Shown piece by piece: positions 1 through 9,315 of a stretch of DNA of 64,000 nt. The notes under the pieces were generated by a model, which made no database searches, was not told where the DNA came from, and saw only the letters and a program-made list of their open reading frames with translations. Made by a program: the position numbers and the translations under genes. The DNA comes from Paraburkholderia acidipaludis NBRC 101816. GTDB taxonomy: Bacteria; Pseudomonadota; Gammaproteobacteria; Burkholderiales; Burkholderiaceae. How positions within the stretch are numbered: position 1 is the first letter of the stretch; each line of letters starts with the position of its first letter. Where the stretch lies: NCBI RefSeq assembly GCF_000684975.1, contig NZ_BAXZ01000005.1, positions 318,792 through 382,791 of the forward strand. The letters are read 5' to 3'.

Positions 1-1342
1 GGCGCGCGTCGTCAAGACGCTGCGCGGCGAAGCCCGGCTGACCGAGGCCAACACGCAGGAAATGCTGCGCGAAGTACGCCTTGCCCTGCTCGAGGCGGAC
101 GTCGCGCTGCCCGTCGTGCGCGAGTTCATCGCCAAGGTCAAGGAAAAGGCGCTCGGCGAGGAAGTGATCGCCAGCCTCTCGCCGGGCCAGGCGCTCGTCG
201 GCGTGGTGCAGCGCGAACTGACGGCCGTGATCGGCGGCGACTACGAAGGCAAGGCCGCCGAGCTCGATCTCGCCGTCACCCCGCCCGCCGTGATCCTGAT
301 GGCCGGTCTGCAGGGCGCGGGCAAGACCACCACGGTCGGCAAGCTCGCCAAATTACTGCGCGAGAAATACAAGAAGAAGGTGCTGACCGTTTCCTGCGAC
401 GTCTACCGTCCGGCCGCTATCGCGCAGCTGAAGACGGTGACCGAGCAGGTCGGCGCCGACTTCTTCCCGTCGCAGCCCGACCAGAAGCCCGTCGATATCG
501 CCAATGCGGCGGTGGACTGGGCGAAGCGCCACTATCACGACGTGCTGCTCGTCGACACGGCCGGCCGTCTCGGTATCGACGAGGCGATGATGCAGGAAAT
601 CGCCGCCTTGCACGCGACGCTCAAGCCGGCCGAAACGCTCTTCGTCGTCGACGCGATGCTGGGCCAGGACGCCGTCAACACCGCCAAGGCGTTCAACGAC
701 GCTCTGCCGCTCACCGGCGTCGTGCTGACCAAGCTCGACGGCGACTCGCGCGGCGGCGCGGCGCTCTCCGTGCGCCACATCACGGGCAAGCCGATCAAGT
801 TCGTCGGCGTGGCCGAAAAGCTCGACGGCCTCGAAGTCTTTTACCCGGACCGCATGGCGAACCGGATCCTCGGCATGGGCGACATTCTCGCGCTCGTCGA
901 GGAAGCGCAGCGCGGCGTGGACGTGCAGGCCGCCCAGAAGCTCGCCGACAAGGTCAAGAAAGGCGGCGACTTCGACCTCAACGACTTCCGCGCGCAGCTC
1001 TCGCAGATGAAGAAAATGGGCGGCCTCTCGTCGCTCATGGACAAGCTGCCCGCGCAGTTCCAGCAGGCCGCCTCGGGCGCCGACATGGGCGTCGCCGAAA
1101 AGCAGATGCGCCGCATGGAGGGCATCATCAATTCGATGACCCCCGCCGAGCGCGCCAAGCCCGAACTCATCAAGGCCACGCGCAAGCGCCGCATCGCGGC
1201 CGGCGCGGGCGTGCAGGTGCAGGAAGTGAACCGCATGCTCAACCAGTACGAGCAGATGCGCACGATGATGAAGAAGCTCAAGGGCGGCAACCTGCAGAAG
1301 ATGATGCGCGGCATGAAGGGCATGATGCCCGGCATGCGCTGA
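1..1342 (+). CDS. ffh: Signal recognition particle protein Ffh, 5' end cut by window edge
   Basis: Ffh is the GTPase of the signal recognition particle. With 4.5S RNA it binds signal peptides of nascent membrane proteins and hands them to FtsY. The reading frame is already open at base 2, so the start codon lies outside the window; the visible part runs from the N-domain helices through the NG GTPase domain. The P-loop reads GLQGAGKTTT, a DTAGRLG motif and TKLDGDSRGG follow, and the M domain ends in a methionine-rich tail (MRTMMKKLKGGNLQKMMRG), as expected for signal-sequence binding. The C-terminus is complete. Identification is secure. Confidence 0.97.
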   Translation, partial: ARVVKTLRGEARLTEANTQEMLREVRLALLEADVALPVVREFIAKVKEKALGEEVIASLSPGQALVGVVQRELTAVIGGDYEGKAAELDLAVTPPAVILMAGLQGAGKTTTVGKLAKLLREKYKKKVLTVSCDVYRPAAIAQLKTVTEQVGADFFPSQPDQKPVDIANAAVDWAKRHYHDVLLVDTAGRLGIDEAMMQEIAALHATLKPAETLFVVDAMLGQDAVNTAKAFNDALPLTGVVLTKLDGDSRGGAALSVRHITGKPIKFVGVAEKLDGLEVFYPDRMANRILGMGDILALVEEAQRGVDVQAAQKLADKVKKGGDFDLNDFRAQLSQMKKMGGLSSLMDKLPAQFQQAASGADMGVAEKQMRRMEGIINSMTPAERAKPELIKATRKRRIAAGAGVQVQEVNRMLNQYEQMRTMMKKLKGGNLQKMMRGMKGMMPGMR

Positions 1343-1501
1343 TTTGCCGGGCCCGGTCGCGGCACAGATGCCGGGCTGCGACCGGGCCCCGGGTGCCTCC
1401 TGTAACGCGGCGCGCAAGCTGGAATGCGCGGGTTTATGCTGTAGCGCGCGCCGACGTTATTTTCCACACTTCACAGCTACAGCTACGGTCCCGCCAGAGT
1501 C

Positions 1502-2053
1502 ATGAATCGCGAAGAAGCCCTCCACATTTTCCGCCACTCCGAAGAAATCGTTTCGGAGGGCGAGGTCAATGCGTCGATCGGCCGGATGGCCGAAGCCATC
1601 CGTAGCGAAATCAGCGAGGACTTCCCGCTCGTGCTGTCGGTGATGGGCGGCGCCGCCGTGTTCACCGGCATGCTGCTGCCGCACCTCGACTTCCCGCTCG
1701 AGTTCGACTACATCCACCTCACCCGCTATCGCAACGCCATCAAGGGCAGCGCCGAGATGCAATGGCGCGTCGCGCCGCGCGAATCGGTGAAGGACCGGGT
1801 CGTGATCGTGCTCGACGACATCCTCGACGAGGGCGAGACCATGGCCGCGATCCGCGACCGCATCATCGCGATGGGCGCGAAGCGCTTCCTCTCGGCCGTG
1901 CTGTGCGAAAAGATCATTCCGAAGGCGAAGCCGCTGCACCCCGACTTCTGCGGGTTCTCGGTGCCGGATCGCTATGTGTTCGGCTGCGGCATGGATGCGA
2001 AGGGCTACTGGCGCAATCTGCCCACTATCCGCGCGCTGACCGAAGGCGCCTGA
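1502..2053 (+). CDS. Hypoxanthine-guanine phosphoribosyltransferase-like enzyme
   Basis: This 183-residue protein is a type I phosphoribosyltransferase that would salvage hypoxanthine or guanine with PRPP to give IMP or GMP in the cytoplasm. The PRPP-binding signature is clear (VVIVLDDILDEGETM, residues about 100-114: hydrophobic strand, two Asp, then the small/Thr loop). Length and overall pattern fit the short HPRT family. The ATG at 1502 is the first good start after ffh, which ends 159 bp upstream, and a strong hairpin terminator follows. Exact purine preference cannot be read from sequence, so no gene symbol is given. Confidence 0.88.
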   Translation: MNREEALHIFRHSEEIVSEGEVNASIGRMAEAIRSEISEDFPLVLSVMGGAAVFTGMLLPHLDFPLEFDYIHLTRYRNAIKGSAEMQWRVAPRESVKDRVVIVLDDILDEGETMAAIRDRIIAMGAKRFLSAVLCEKIIPKAKPLHPDFCGFSVPDRYVFGCGMDAKGYWRNLPTIRALTEGA

Positions 2054-2096
2054 ATCGCGCCGCCCCGCGCTCGCGCGGGAACTGAAGCACCATGAA

Positions 2097-2121
2097 GAAA
2101 GCGGCCCGCGGGCCGCTTTTC
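2097..2121. terminator. Bidirectional rho-independent terminator
   Basis: A perfect GC-rich hairpin (AAAGCGGCCC/GGGCCGCTTT) followed by a T-rich tract lies between the convergent phosphoribosyltransferase gene and the marC-family gene. It could serve both. Confidence 0.85.
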
Positions 2122-2150
2122 TGTTTGTACGTGCCGTGGAGGCAACGAAC

Positions 2151-2750
2151 TCAGAGGTGATGCACGAAGTTGCTGATGCCCGCGAGGATCATCTCCACGG
2201 AGATCGCCACGAGCACGAGACCCATCAGCCGCTCGAACGCCGTCACCACGCGCTCGCCAAGCCATTGCTGGATGCGCTCGGCCAGCACCAGCACGGCCGC
2301 ACAGACCACCATCGTCACGGTGAGCGCGCCGATCCATTCGACCAGTTTGCCCGGCGCCTGCGAGGTGAGCAGCATGACCGTGGCAAGCGCGGAAGGCCCC
2401 GCCAGCGCCGGAATGGCGAGCGGCACGATGAGCGGCTCGCCGTCCTTGTCGCCGCCGCCGAACGGTCCGCCCGGATGCGGGAAGATCATGCGCAGCGCGA
2501 TCAGGAACAGCACGATGCCGCCGCCGATGCGCAGCGACGTGTCCGTGAGCCCCATCATCCGCAGGAAACCGTTGCCGGCCACCATGAAGATGAGCAGGAT
2601 TCCGAACGCGATCGCCACTTCCCGCAGGATCACGATCGCCCGGCGCGACCGCTCCACGTGGCGCAGACACCCGATGAAGAGCGGAATGTTGCCGAGCGGA
2701 TCGGTGATGAGGAGGAGCAGGACGGTCGCGGAAAGGAAGCTGTATTCCAT
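2151..2750 (-). CDS. MarC-family integral membrane protein
   Basis: A 199-residue, very hydrophobic protein of the MarC/UPF0056 family, with about six predicted membrane segments. The N-terminal stretch around LITDPLGNIPLFIGCL carries the conserved DPxGN-P motif of the family. The family's biochemical role is not established; the original link to multiple antibiotic resistance in E. coli was not upheld. It starts 14 bp downstream of the proS stop codon on the same strand, so the two are probably cotranscribed. Confidence 0.88.
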   Translation of the reverse strand: MEYSFLSATVLLLLITDPLGNIPLFIGCLRHVERSRRAIVILREVAIAFGILLIFMVAGNGFLRMMGLTDTSLRIGGGIVLFLIALRMIFPHPGGPFGGGDKDGEPLIVPLAIPALAGPSALATVMLLTSQAPGKLVEWIGALTVTMVVCAAVLVLAERIQQWLGERVVTAFERLMGLVLVAISVEMILAGISNFVHHL

Positions 2751-2764
2751 CGCTTCCTGGCCGC

Positions 2765-4501
2765 CTAGCGCGCGAGCGCCGCGCGGACCTTCTGCACCAC
2801 CGCCTGCGCGGCCTCTTCGGCCGGCAACAACGTCGGCTCGGCGTCGCGGCGGCCCTGGTACTCGATCTTGCCTTCCTTGAGGCCTCGCTCGCCGATCACG
2901 AGACGATGCGGCACGCCGATCAGCTCCCAGTCGGCGAACATCACGCCCGGACGCTCGCCGCGGTCGTCGAGGATCACGTCCACGCCGGCCTTCACGAGCT
3001 CGTCGTAGATGCGTTCGGCGTGCTCGCGCACGAGCTCGCTGCGGTCCATGCCCATCGGGCAGAGCACCACCTCGAACGGCGCGATCGATTCCGGCCAGAT
3101 GATGCCCTTCTCATCGAAGTTCTGTTCGATCGCGGCGCCCAGGATACGCGTGATGCCAATGCCGTAGCAGCCCATCTGCATCGGCGCGGGCTTGCCGTTC
3201 TCGGCGAGGAAGGTCGCGCCCATTGCATCGGAGTACTTGGTGCCGAGCTGGAACACGTGGCCCACTTCGATGCCGCGGCAGATGTCGAGCACGCCCTTGC
3301 CGTCCGGCGAGGGATTGCCCTTTTTCACGTTGCGGATGTCGGCGACGACCGGCTCCGGCAGGTCGCGGCCCCAGTTCACGCCCGTCGTGTGGAAGTCCAC
3401 CTCGTTCGAACCCACTACGAAGTCGCTCATGTTCGCGACCGTACGGTCCGCGATCACCTTGACGGGCTTCTTCGTGTTGAGCGGCCCGAGGTAGCCCGGC
3501 GGCGTGCCGAACCATTCGACAATCTCGGCTTCGGTCGCGAAGCGGAAATTGGCGAGGCCTTCGAGCTTCGCCACCTTGATCTCGTTCAGGTCGTGGTCGC
3601 CGCGCAGCATCAGCAGCCAGATCGTGGGCTCGGCGCCTTCGTTGTCGGTCGCCAGAATGATCGACTTGATGGTGCGCTCGAGCGGAATGCCGAGCAGAGC
3701 CGCCACGGCCTCGCACTTCGCCGCGCCCGGCGTCGCGGTCTTCGTGAGGGCTTCGGTAGCCGGGCCGCGCGTGGCGATGAGCGGCAGCGCATCGGCTGCT
3801 TCGACGTTGGCCGCGAAGTCCGAAGTCGGGCAGTAGGCGATATCGTCCTCGCCCGTCTCGGCGATCACGTGAAATTCGTGCGAGCCGCTGCCGCCGATCG
3901 AGCCGTTGTCGGCCGCGACCGCGCGGAACTGCAGGCCGAGACGCGTGAAGATGCGCACATAGGCGTCGTACATCTTTTGGTACGAGCCCTTGAGGCCTTC
4001 GATGTCCTTATCGAACGAGTACGCGTCCTTCATGATGAACTCGCGGCCGCGCATCACGCCGAAACGGGGACGGATTTCGTCGCGGAACTTCGTCTGCACC
4101 TGGTAGAAGTTCACCGGCAGCTGACGGTAGCTCTTGATCTGGTTGCGCGCGATGTCGGTCACGACTTCCTCGTGCGTCGGACCCATCACGAAATCGCTCT
4201 GCTTGCGGTCCTTGAAGCGCAGCAGTTCCGGCCCGTATTTTTCCCAGCGTCCCGATTCCTGCCACAGCTCGGCCGGCTGCACGGCCGGCATCAGGAGCTC
4301 GATCGCGCCCGCACGGTTCATTTCCTCGCGCACGATCTGCTCGACCTTGCGGATCGAGCGCAGGCCGATCGGCAGATAGTTGTAGATGCCGCCCGCGACG
4401 CGGCGGATCATGCCCGCGCGGACCATCAACTTGTGGCTGACGATTTCGGCGTCAGCCGGCGCTTCCTTCAGGGTGCCGATAAAGAAACGGGAGGCTTTCA
4501 T
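2765..4501 (-). CDS. proS: Prolyl-tRNA synthetase
   Basis: ProS charges tRNA-Pro with proline in the cytoplasm. The 578-residue length and layout match the bacterial form: class II catalytic core split by an inserted YbaK-like editing domain (roughly residues 225-390), then motif 3 (GCYGIGITRILGAAIEQN) and the C-terminal anticodon-binding domain. The N-terminus (MKASRFFIGTLKEAP) is the standard start. The gene lies upstream of the marC-family gene on the minus strand and diverges from rppH. Incidentally, a tRNA-Pro gene in this same window is the target of the island insertion. Confidence 0.97.
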   Translation of the reverse strand: MKASRFFIGTLKEAPADAEIVSHKLMVRAGMIRRVAGGIYNYLPIGLRSIRKVEQIVREEMNRAGAIELLMPAVQPAELWQESGRWEKYGPELLRFKDRKQSDFVMGPTHEEVVTDIARNQIKSYRQLPVNFYQVQTKFRDEIRPRFGVMRGREFIMKDAYSFDKDIEGLKGSYQKMYDAYVRIFTRLGLQFRAVAADNGSIGGSGSHEFHVIAETGEDDIAYCPTSDFAANVEAADALPLIATRGPATEALTKTATPGAAKCEAVAALLGIPLERTIKSIILATDNEGAEPTIWLLMLRGDHDLNEIKVAKLEGLANFRFATEAEIVEWFGTPPGYLGPLNTKKPVKVIADRTVANMSDFVVGSNEVDFHTTGVNWGRDLPEPVVADIRNVKKGNPSPDGKGVLDICRGIEVGHVFQLGTKYSDAMGATFLAENGKPAPMQMGCYGIGITRILGAAIEQNFDEKGIIWPESIAPFEVVLCPMGMDRSELVREHAERIYDELVKAGVDVILDDRGERPGVMFADWELIGVPHRLVIGERGLKEGKIEYQGRRDAEPTLLPAEEAAQAVVQKVRAALAR

Positions 4502-4701
4502 TCAGATTATCCAAAGGCGGCGGCCCGGTGAGAGGCCGCCCGAAAGAGTCCAACGATGGAGTTCACAGACCCGACATTATGACAACGCCCCATGCACCGC
4601 ACCGATGACGCCAGCCGGCCTTGCGACGAACGCTGCTTGCGCGCTCGCGGCAAATCGCGCCAATCTTCCGGCCGCCGGGTGCGTGAGGACCGTTATCTGT
4701 T

Positions 4702-4707
4702 TATAAT
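4702..4707 (+). promoter_or_regulatory. -10 element of the probable rppH promoter
   Basis: A perfect TATAAT lies 34 bp before the rppH ATG in the proS-rppH divergent intergenic region. The matching -35 is weak (GTGCGT at 17-bp spacing), so the promoter is inferred from the -10 alone. Confidence 0.5.
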
Positions 4708-4740
4708 CAAAGCAATTTTAAAGGATTCGAAGGTGGTTGT

Positions 4741-5388
4741 ATGCTGGATCGTGAAGGCTTTCGCCCGAACGTCGGCATCATCCTCTTGAACGCGCACAAC
4801 GAGGTGTTTTGGGGCAAGCGGGTTCGCGAACATTCCTGGCAGTTTCCGCAAGGGGGCATCAAGTATGGTGAGACCCCTTTGCAGGCAATGTATCGGGAGT
4901 TGCAAGAAGAAACCGGGCTGCTTCCTGAGCACGTCAAGATTGTCGGTCGCACGCGCGACTGGTTGCGTTATGAGGTGCCGGACAAGTTCATCAAGCGCGA
5001 AGTGCGCGGCCATTATCGCGGTCAGAAACAGATCTGGTTTCTGCTGCGCATGGTCGGGCGCGACTGCGATATCTGCCTGCGGGCAACGGAGCATCCCGAG
5101 TTCGATGCGTGGCGCTGGAACGAGTACTGGGTGCCGCTTGAAGCGGTCATCGAGTTCAAGCGCGACGTCTATCAGCTCGCGTTGACCGAGTTGTCGCGCT
5201 TCCTGCGGCGCGCCGCCGCGCCGCGCCAGGAACGCCACGAGCGCGGCATGCATGCTCACGAGGTCCGCTACCCGCGCATCGTCACGTCGGCGCATGCCGA
5301 TGCCGTGCAGGCAGCCCCGGCGCTGGAAAGCGGCTGTGGGGGCGACGGCGGGAGTATGATCGTGCCTGCGCCGGGCGAGCACGAGTAA
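4741..5388 (+). CDS. rppH: RNA pyrophosphohydrolase (Nudix)
   Basis: RppH removes pyrophosphate from the 5' end of triphosphorylated mRNA and so starts RNase E-dependent decay. The N-terminus (MLDREGFRPNVGIILLN) and the Nudix box GGIKYGETPLQAMYRELQEE (Gx5Ex7REuxEExGu pattern) are plain. At 215 residues it is longer than the E. coli enzyme (176); the extra part is a C-terminal tail after about residue 165 that looks low in conserved structure. A GGTGG ribosome-binding site precedes the ATG. It is transcribed divergently from proS. Confidence 0.95.
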   Translation: MLDREGFRPNVGIILLNAHNEVFWGKRVREHSWQFPQGGIKYGETPLQAMYRELQEETGLLPEHVKIVGRTRDWLRYEVPDKFIKREVRGHYRGQKQIWFLLRMVGRDCDICLRATEHPEFDAWRWNEYWVPLEAVIEFKRDVYQLALTELSRFLRRAAAPRQERHERGMHAHEVRYPRIVTSAHADAVQAAPALESGCGGDGGSMIVPAPGEHE

Positions 5389-5519
5389 GCCCGTCACGAC
5401 GGCGTGCCGGGGGGGAACCCGCGGCGAGAACCGGCGACGCGAACCCACGGTTTGCGCCGCCGTTCGTATTTGCGGCGCTGCGCTTCAAGGCCGGGCCGTT
5501 GCTTCGAAGGAAAATCAAT

Positions 5520-6083
5520 TTGAAACGATTGGCTCTTGCCGTGGTGTGCGCCGCGGCCGCAAGTAGTGTCCTGCTGACCGCCTGCAGCAGTTCCGGCCCC
5601 ACCAACAAGGACGACAGCGCGTTTGTCTACCTGTTCGACCGCCAGGGCAGCTGGAAAGAAAACGCGCTCGAAGGGCTGCCGCCGATGCCGCAAGCCGGCA
5701 CAAAGCTGCTGCCGTTTGACGTCTCGAACGATACGTCGCTCAAGTTCGCGATCGATCCGGCTTCGCTGACGGTCGGCTCCGACGGCGTCGTGCGCTACAC
5801 GGTCGTCATCACGAGCCCGAGCGGCGCGCGCAACGTGAACTACGAGGGCATACGTTGCGACACGTACGAGTGGCGCCTGTACGCGAGCCTCGATGCCGAC
5901 CACAACGCGTGGGACCAGACCGTTGCGAACGACTGGTCGCGTATCGAGAACGGCTCGCTGAACGCGTATCGTGCCTCGCTCTATCAGGACTATTTCTGCG
6001 CGAACAAGATGCCGGTGGCAAAGGCTCAGGTCATCGTCGACAACCTGCGCTACGGCCGCACGCAGGCGTCGCTGATCCACTGA
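5520..6083 (+). CDS. CNP1-like family lipoprotein
   Basis: A 187-residue exported lipoprotein. The chosen TTG start (MKRLALAVVCAAAA) has an AAGG box 9 bp upstream and gives a classical lipoprotein signal peptide with lipobox LTAC; an in-frame TTG at 5499 would add seven residues and is less likely. The mature part, with the pattern DGVVRYTVVITSPSGARNV and a Cys-containing YEGIRCDTYEWRLYAS, matches my recollection of the CNP1-like (PF08750-type) family of beta-proteobacteria, whose function is unknown. A strong terminator follows. Confidence 0.75.
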   Translation: MKRLALAVVCAAAASSVLLTACSSSGPTNKDDSAFVYLFDRQGSWKENALEGLPPMPQAGTKLLPFDVSNDTSLKFAIDPASLTVGSDGVVRYTVVITSPSGARNVNYEGIRCDTYEWRLYASLDADHNAWDQTVANDWSRIENGSLNAYRASLYQDYFCANKMPVAKAQVIVDNLRYGRTQASLIH

Positions 6084-6103
6084 CACCCGGCCTGGAACAC
6101 CAT

Positions 6104-6144
6104 AAAAAAAGCTGCCCCGGCTCGATGCCGGGGCAGCTTTTTTG
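6104..6144. terminator. Bidirectional terminator
   Basis: The hairpin GCTGCCCCGG...CCGGGGCAGC is flanked by an A-run on one side and a T-run on the other. It lies between the convergent lipoprotein gene and proB, so it can end both transcripts. Confidence 0.9.
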
Positions 6145-6178
6145 TCGCCCGTATTTCCGCCAGGGATGCGGGTGCAGA

Positions 6179-7297
6179 TCAGACCAGCACGAGATTGTCG
6201 CGATGAATCAGCTCCGGTTCCAGCATGTAGCCGAGCACGCCCTCAATCTCGCCGCTCGGATGACGCTGGATCAGCTTCGTTTCCGCGCTGCTGTAGTTCG
6301 TGAGCCCGCGCGCCACCTCCACGCCCGTGCTGTTCAGGCACGCAATGACCTCGCCGCGCGCGAACGCACCCTGCACGCCGACTACACCGATCGGCAGCAG
6401 GCTCTTGCCGTCCGCGGTGAGTTTTTGCACGGCGCCGTCGTCGATCACCACATGGCCGCGCACCTGCAGATGGTCGGCCATCCATTGCTTGCGGGCCGCC
6501 ATGCGGGCCGTGCGGGCGATGAGCTGCGTGCCGATCGCCTCGCCCGAGGCGAGTCGCACGAGCACGTCGGCCTCCCGGCCGCTCGCGATCACCGTGTTCG
6601 CGCCGCTATGCGCCGCGCGCTTGGCCGCGAGGATCTTGGTGAGCATGCCGCCGCGACCGAGGCTCGACCCCGCGCCGCCCGCCATCGCCTCGAGTTCGGA
6701 CTTGCCGGCGTCGGCCTCGCGGACCAGCGTGGCGGCCGGATCCTTGCGCGGATCCGCCGTGTAAAGCCCGCTCTGGTCGGTGAGAATCACGAGCGCATCG
6801 CCTTCGATGAGGTTCGCGACGAGCGCGCCGAGCGTGTCGTTGTCGCCGAACTTGATTTCGTCGGTAACGACCGTGTCGTTCTCGTTGATGATGGGCACGA
6901 CTCCGAGACGCAGCAGCGTGAGCAGCGTCGAGCGCGCGTTCAGGTAACGTTCGCGATCGGCGAGGTCGGCATGGGTGAGCAGGATCTGCGCGGTACGAAT
7001 GCCGTGCCCGGCGAAGCTGCTTTCGTACACCTGCGCAAGTCCCATCTGGCCGACCGCCGCGGCCGCCTGCAATTCGTCGATCTCGCGCGGGCGCTTGCTC
7101 CAGCCAAGCCGTTGCATGCCCTCGGCGATAGCGCCCGAGCTGACGAGCACGACCTCGAAGCCCCGCTCGCGCAGCGCCGCGATCTGCGAGGCCCAACGGC
7201 CGATCGCCGCATGATCGAGCCCGCGGCCATCATTGGTGACAAGGCTCGAACCGACTTTCACTACCAGACGCCGGGAATCGGCGATGACGGAACGCAT
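6179..7297 (-). CDS. proB: Glutamate 5-kinase
   Basis: ProB phosphorylates glutamate to gamma-glutamyl phosphate, the first step of proline synthesis. The ATG at 7297 (MRSVIADSRRLVVKVGSSLV) gives the usual 372 residues; the frame stays open for 91 codons upstream but that part has no family similarity. The amino-acid kinase fold occupies about residues 8-260 (KVGSSLVTN, INENDTV, FGDNDTLGALVA), and a C-terminal PUA domain follows from about 280. It is the last gene of the rplU-rpmA-obgE-proB run, 77 bp after obgE. Confidence 0.95.
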   Translation of the reverse strand: MRSVIADSRRLVVKVGSSLVTNDGRGLDHAAIGRWASQIAALRERGFEVVLVSSGAIAEGMQRLGWSKRPREIDELQAAAAVGQMGLAQVYESSFAGHGIRTAQILLTHADLADRERYLNARSTLLTLLRLGVVPIINENDTVVTDEIKFGDNDTLGALVANLIEGDALVILTDQSGLYTADPRKDPAATLVREADAGKSELEAMAGGAGSSLGRGGMLTKILAAKRAAHSGANTVIASGREADVLVRLASGEAIGTQLIARTARMAARKQWMADHLQVRGHVVIDDGAVQKLTADGKSLLPIGVVGVQGAFARGEVIACLNSTGVEVARGLTNYSSAETKLIQRHPSGEIEGVLGYMLEPELIHRDNLVLV

Positions 7298-7374
7298 GCT
7301 GCGCGGTCTCCCAAATGGCTGATGACGCGTAAAGCTGCCGGCGCGCCATGCGCGCCGGAGAGGGCGAAGATGGG

Positions 7375-8487
7375 TTATTCCTGCGATGCCTGCGGCTGCA
7401 CGCCCCCGTCGTCCGGCGCGTCGCGGAAACGCACGTCGGACGCGAGATCTTCCGCCTCGGCCGCGCGGCGCGCGTCCGAGTGGGCCGCGACGTAGTCGTA
7501 CACCGCGTAGCACAGGTTTTCGCAGCCCTGGCCCGTGAGCGCCGAAATCTCGAAGACCGGACCGTCCCACTCGAAGCGCTTCACGAAGTCGGCGACTCGC
7601 GCGGCGCGCTGGTCTTCGGGCACCATGTCGAGCTTGTTCAGAACGAGCCAGCGCGGCTTTTGATAGAGCGTCTCGTCGTACTTGCGCAGTTCCTCGACGA
7701 TGGCCTTCGCCTCGGTCACCGGATCGACCGACTCGTCGAACGGTGCGAGATCGACCAGATGCAGCAGCAGATTCGTGCGCTGCAGGTGGCGCAGGAACTG
7801 ATGGCCGAGCCCCGCGCCTTCCGCCGCGCCTTCGATCAGGCCCGGAATGTCGGCAATCACGAAGCTCTTGCTCGGCCCCACGCGCACCACGCCCAGGTTC
7901 GGCGCGAGCGTCGTGAACGGGTAGTCGGCGATCTTGGGCCTGGCGTTCGAAACCGCCGAGATGAACGTGGACTTGCCCGCGTTCGGCATGCCGAGCAGGC
8001 CGACGTCGGCCAGCACCTTCAGCTCGAGCTTGAGCATGCGGCGCTCGCCGGGCTTGCCGTCGGTTTTCTGGCGCGGCGCGCGGTTCGTGGACGACTTGAA
8101 ATGCAGGTTGCCGAGGCCGCCCGCCCCACCCGTTGCGACGACCACGCGCTGGTCGTGCTCGGTGAGGTCGGCGATCAGCTCGCCCGTTTCGAGATCCGAG
8201 ATGGCCGTGCCCACCGGCATGCGCAGCGTGATGTCGTCGCCGCCCTTGCCGTAGCAGTCCGAGCCGCGGCCGTTTTCGCCGTTGCGCGCCTGGTGCTTCT
8301 TCGTATAGCGGTAGTCGATCAGCGTATTGATATTGCGGTCCGCGATCACGTAGACGCTGCCGCCACGCCCGCCGTCGCCGCCGTCCGGCCCGCCGAACGG
8401 GACGAACTTCTCGCGCCGCATCGACGCGCTGCCATCGCCCCCATCGCCGGCGATGACTTCGATCTTCGCTTCGTCAATGAACTTCAT
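7375..8487 (-). CDS. obgE: Obg-family ribosome-associated GTPase
   Basis: ObgE (CgtA) is an essential GTPase that binds the 50S subunit and monitors its maturation. The 370-residue protein starts MKFIDEAKIEVIAGDGGDGS, the glycine-rich Obg domain; the GTPase domain follows with G1 GMPNAGKSTF, G3 DIPGLIEGAAEGAGLG and G4 NKLDMV. The C-terminal tail is short and acidic or charged. Its position directly after rplU and rpmA is conserved widely in Proteobacteria and fits its ribosomal role. Confidence 0.97.
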   Translation of the reverse strand: MKFIDEAKIEVIAGDGGDGSASMRREKFVPFGGPDGGDGGRGGSVYVIADRNINTLIDYRYTKKHQARNGENGRGSDCYGKGGDDITLRMPVGTAISDLETGELIADLTEHDQRVVVATGGAGGLGNLHFKSSTNRAPRQKTDGKPGERRMLKLELKVLADVGLLGMPNAGKSTFISAVSNARPKIADYPFTTLAPNLGVVRVGPSKSFVIADIPGLIEGAAEGAGLGHQFLRHLQRTNLLLHLVDLAPFDESVDPVTEAKAIVEELRKYDETLYQKPRWLVLNKLDMVPEDQRAARVADFVKRFEWDGPVFEISALTGQGCENLCYAVYDYVAAHSDARRAAEAEDLASDVRFRDAPDDGGVQPQASQE

Positions 8488-8571
8488 GCGTTACTCCGTC
8501 CCGTGGATGTCGTTATTTTGCCGCGCGCCGGCCTCCGGGCCAACCTGGCCGAACGGACACGCCCCATAAGC

Positions 8572-8600
8572 AAAAGGCCCCGCAAACTTCGCGGGGCCTT
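8572..8600 (-). terminator. Terminator/attenuator between rpmA and obgE
   Basis: The stem AAGGCCCCGC/GCGGGGCCTT, followed on the minus strand by TTTT, lies 30 bp past the rpmA stop and before obgE. It may partly terminate ribosomal-protein transcripts, so that obgE-proB is expressed at a lower level than rplU-rpmA. That consequence is inferred. Confidence 0.75.
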
Positions 8601-8629
8601 CCTTGCGTCGATTGCGAACGGGCCAGTAC

Positions 8630-8893
8630 TTAGGCCGCTGCCGGGACGACGTTGACCGTGTGCTTGTTCGCCGCGCCCTTGGTGGTGAACGAGACGTGGC
8701 CATCGACCAGCGCGTAGAGCGTGTGGTCCTTGCCGATGCCGACGTTCAGGCCCGGGTGCATGCGCGTGCCGCGCTGGCGAACGATGATGCCGCCGGCGAG
8801 GATCGCCTGGCCACCGAACACCTTGACGCCCAGTCGTTTCGACTCGGAATCGCGGCCGTTACGCGAGGAACCGCCTGCCTTTTTGTGTGCCAT
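8630..8893 (-). CDS. rpmA: 50S ribosomal protein L27
   Basis: L27 reaches into the peptidyl transferase centre of the large subunit. The 87-residue sequence begins MAHKKAGGSSRNGRDSESKR, which is the diagnostic N-terminus of the family, and has the standard length. It lies 26 bp after rplU on the same strand, in the conserved rplU-rpmA pair. The usual immediate MAHKK start shows no N-terminal leader needing cleavage of the Firmicute type. Confidence 0.98.
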   Translation of the reverse strand: MAHKKAGGSSRNGRDSESKRLGVKVFGGQAILAGGIIVRQRGTRMHPGLNVGIGKDHTLYALVDGHVSFTTKGAANKHTVNVVPAAA

Positions 8894-8919
8894 TTGTTTG
8901 CTCCTTTACCTGCGTGCGC

Positions 8920-9231
8920 TTACGCGTTGATCGCGTCGATGCGCAGTTCGGTGTAGTTCTGGCGGTGGCCGCCATGCTTCTGGTAGTGCTTCCGGCGACG
9001 CATCTTGAAGATGGTCACTTTGGCGTGACGACCGTGCGAGACAACGGTGGCCTTGACGGAAGCCCCACTGACCAGCGGCGTACCGAACTGAATCGATTCG
9101 CCTTCGCCCACTGCGAGAACCTGGTCGAGCGTGATTTCTGCGTCAATGTCAGCCGGTATCTGTTCTACTTTGAGTTTTTCGCCAACGGCAACCTTGTACT
9201 GCTTGCCGCCGGTTTTTATGACCGCGTACAT
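8920..9231 (-). CDS. rplU: 50S ribosomal protein L21
   Basis: L21 is a 23S rRNA-binding protein of the large subunit. The start is placed at the ATG at 9231 ([20 protein letters not shown]), giving the normal 103 residues; twelve upstream in-frame codons have no L21 similarity. The C-terminal [20 protein letters not shown] stretch is the typical basic rRNA-binding region. This is the first gene of its operon and has a near-consensus promoter upstream. Confidence 0.98.
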
Positions 9232-9286
9232 TGAGAACCTCACTCTGAGAATACTTTCCAGACACACTGCGCGCTGGAAACCTTAG

Positions 9287-9315
9287 ATTATACATAGAGT
9301 TAGCGGCGCGGTCAA
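9287..9315 (-). promoter_or_regulatory. Sigma-70 promoter of rplU-rpmA-obgE-proB
   Basis: On the minus strand, TTGACC (9310-9315) and TATAAT (9287-9292) are separated by exactly 17 bp and lie about 55 bp before the rplU start. This is a near-consensus promoter, as expected for ribosomal protein genes. Confidence 0.85.
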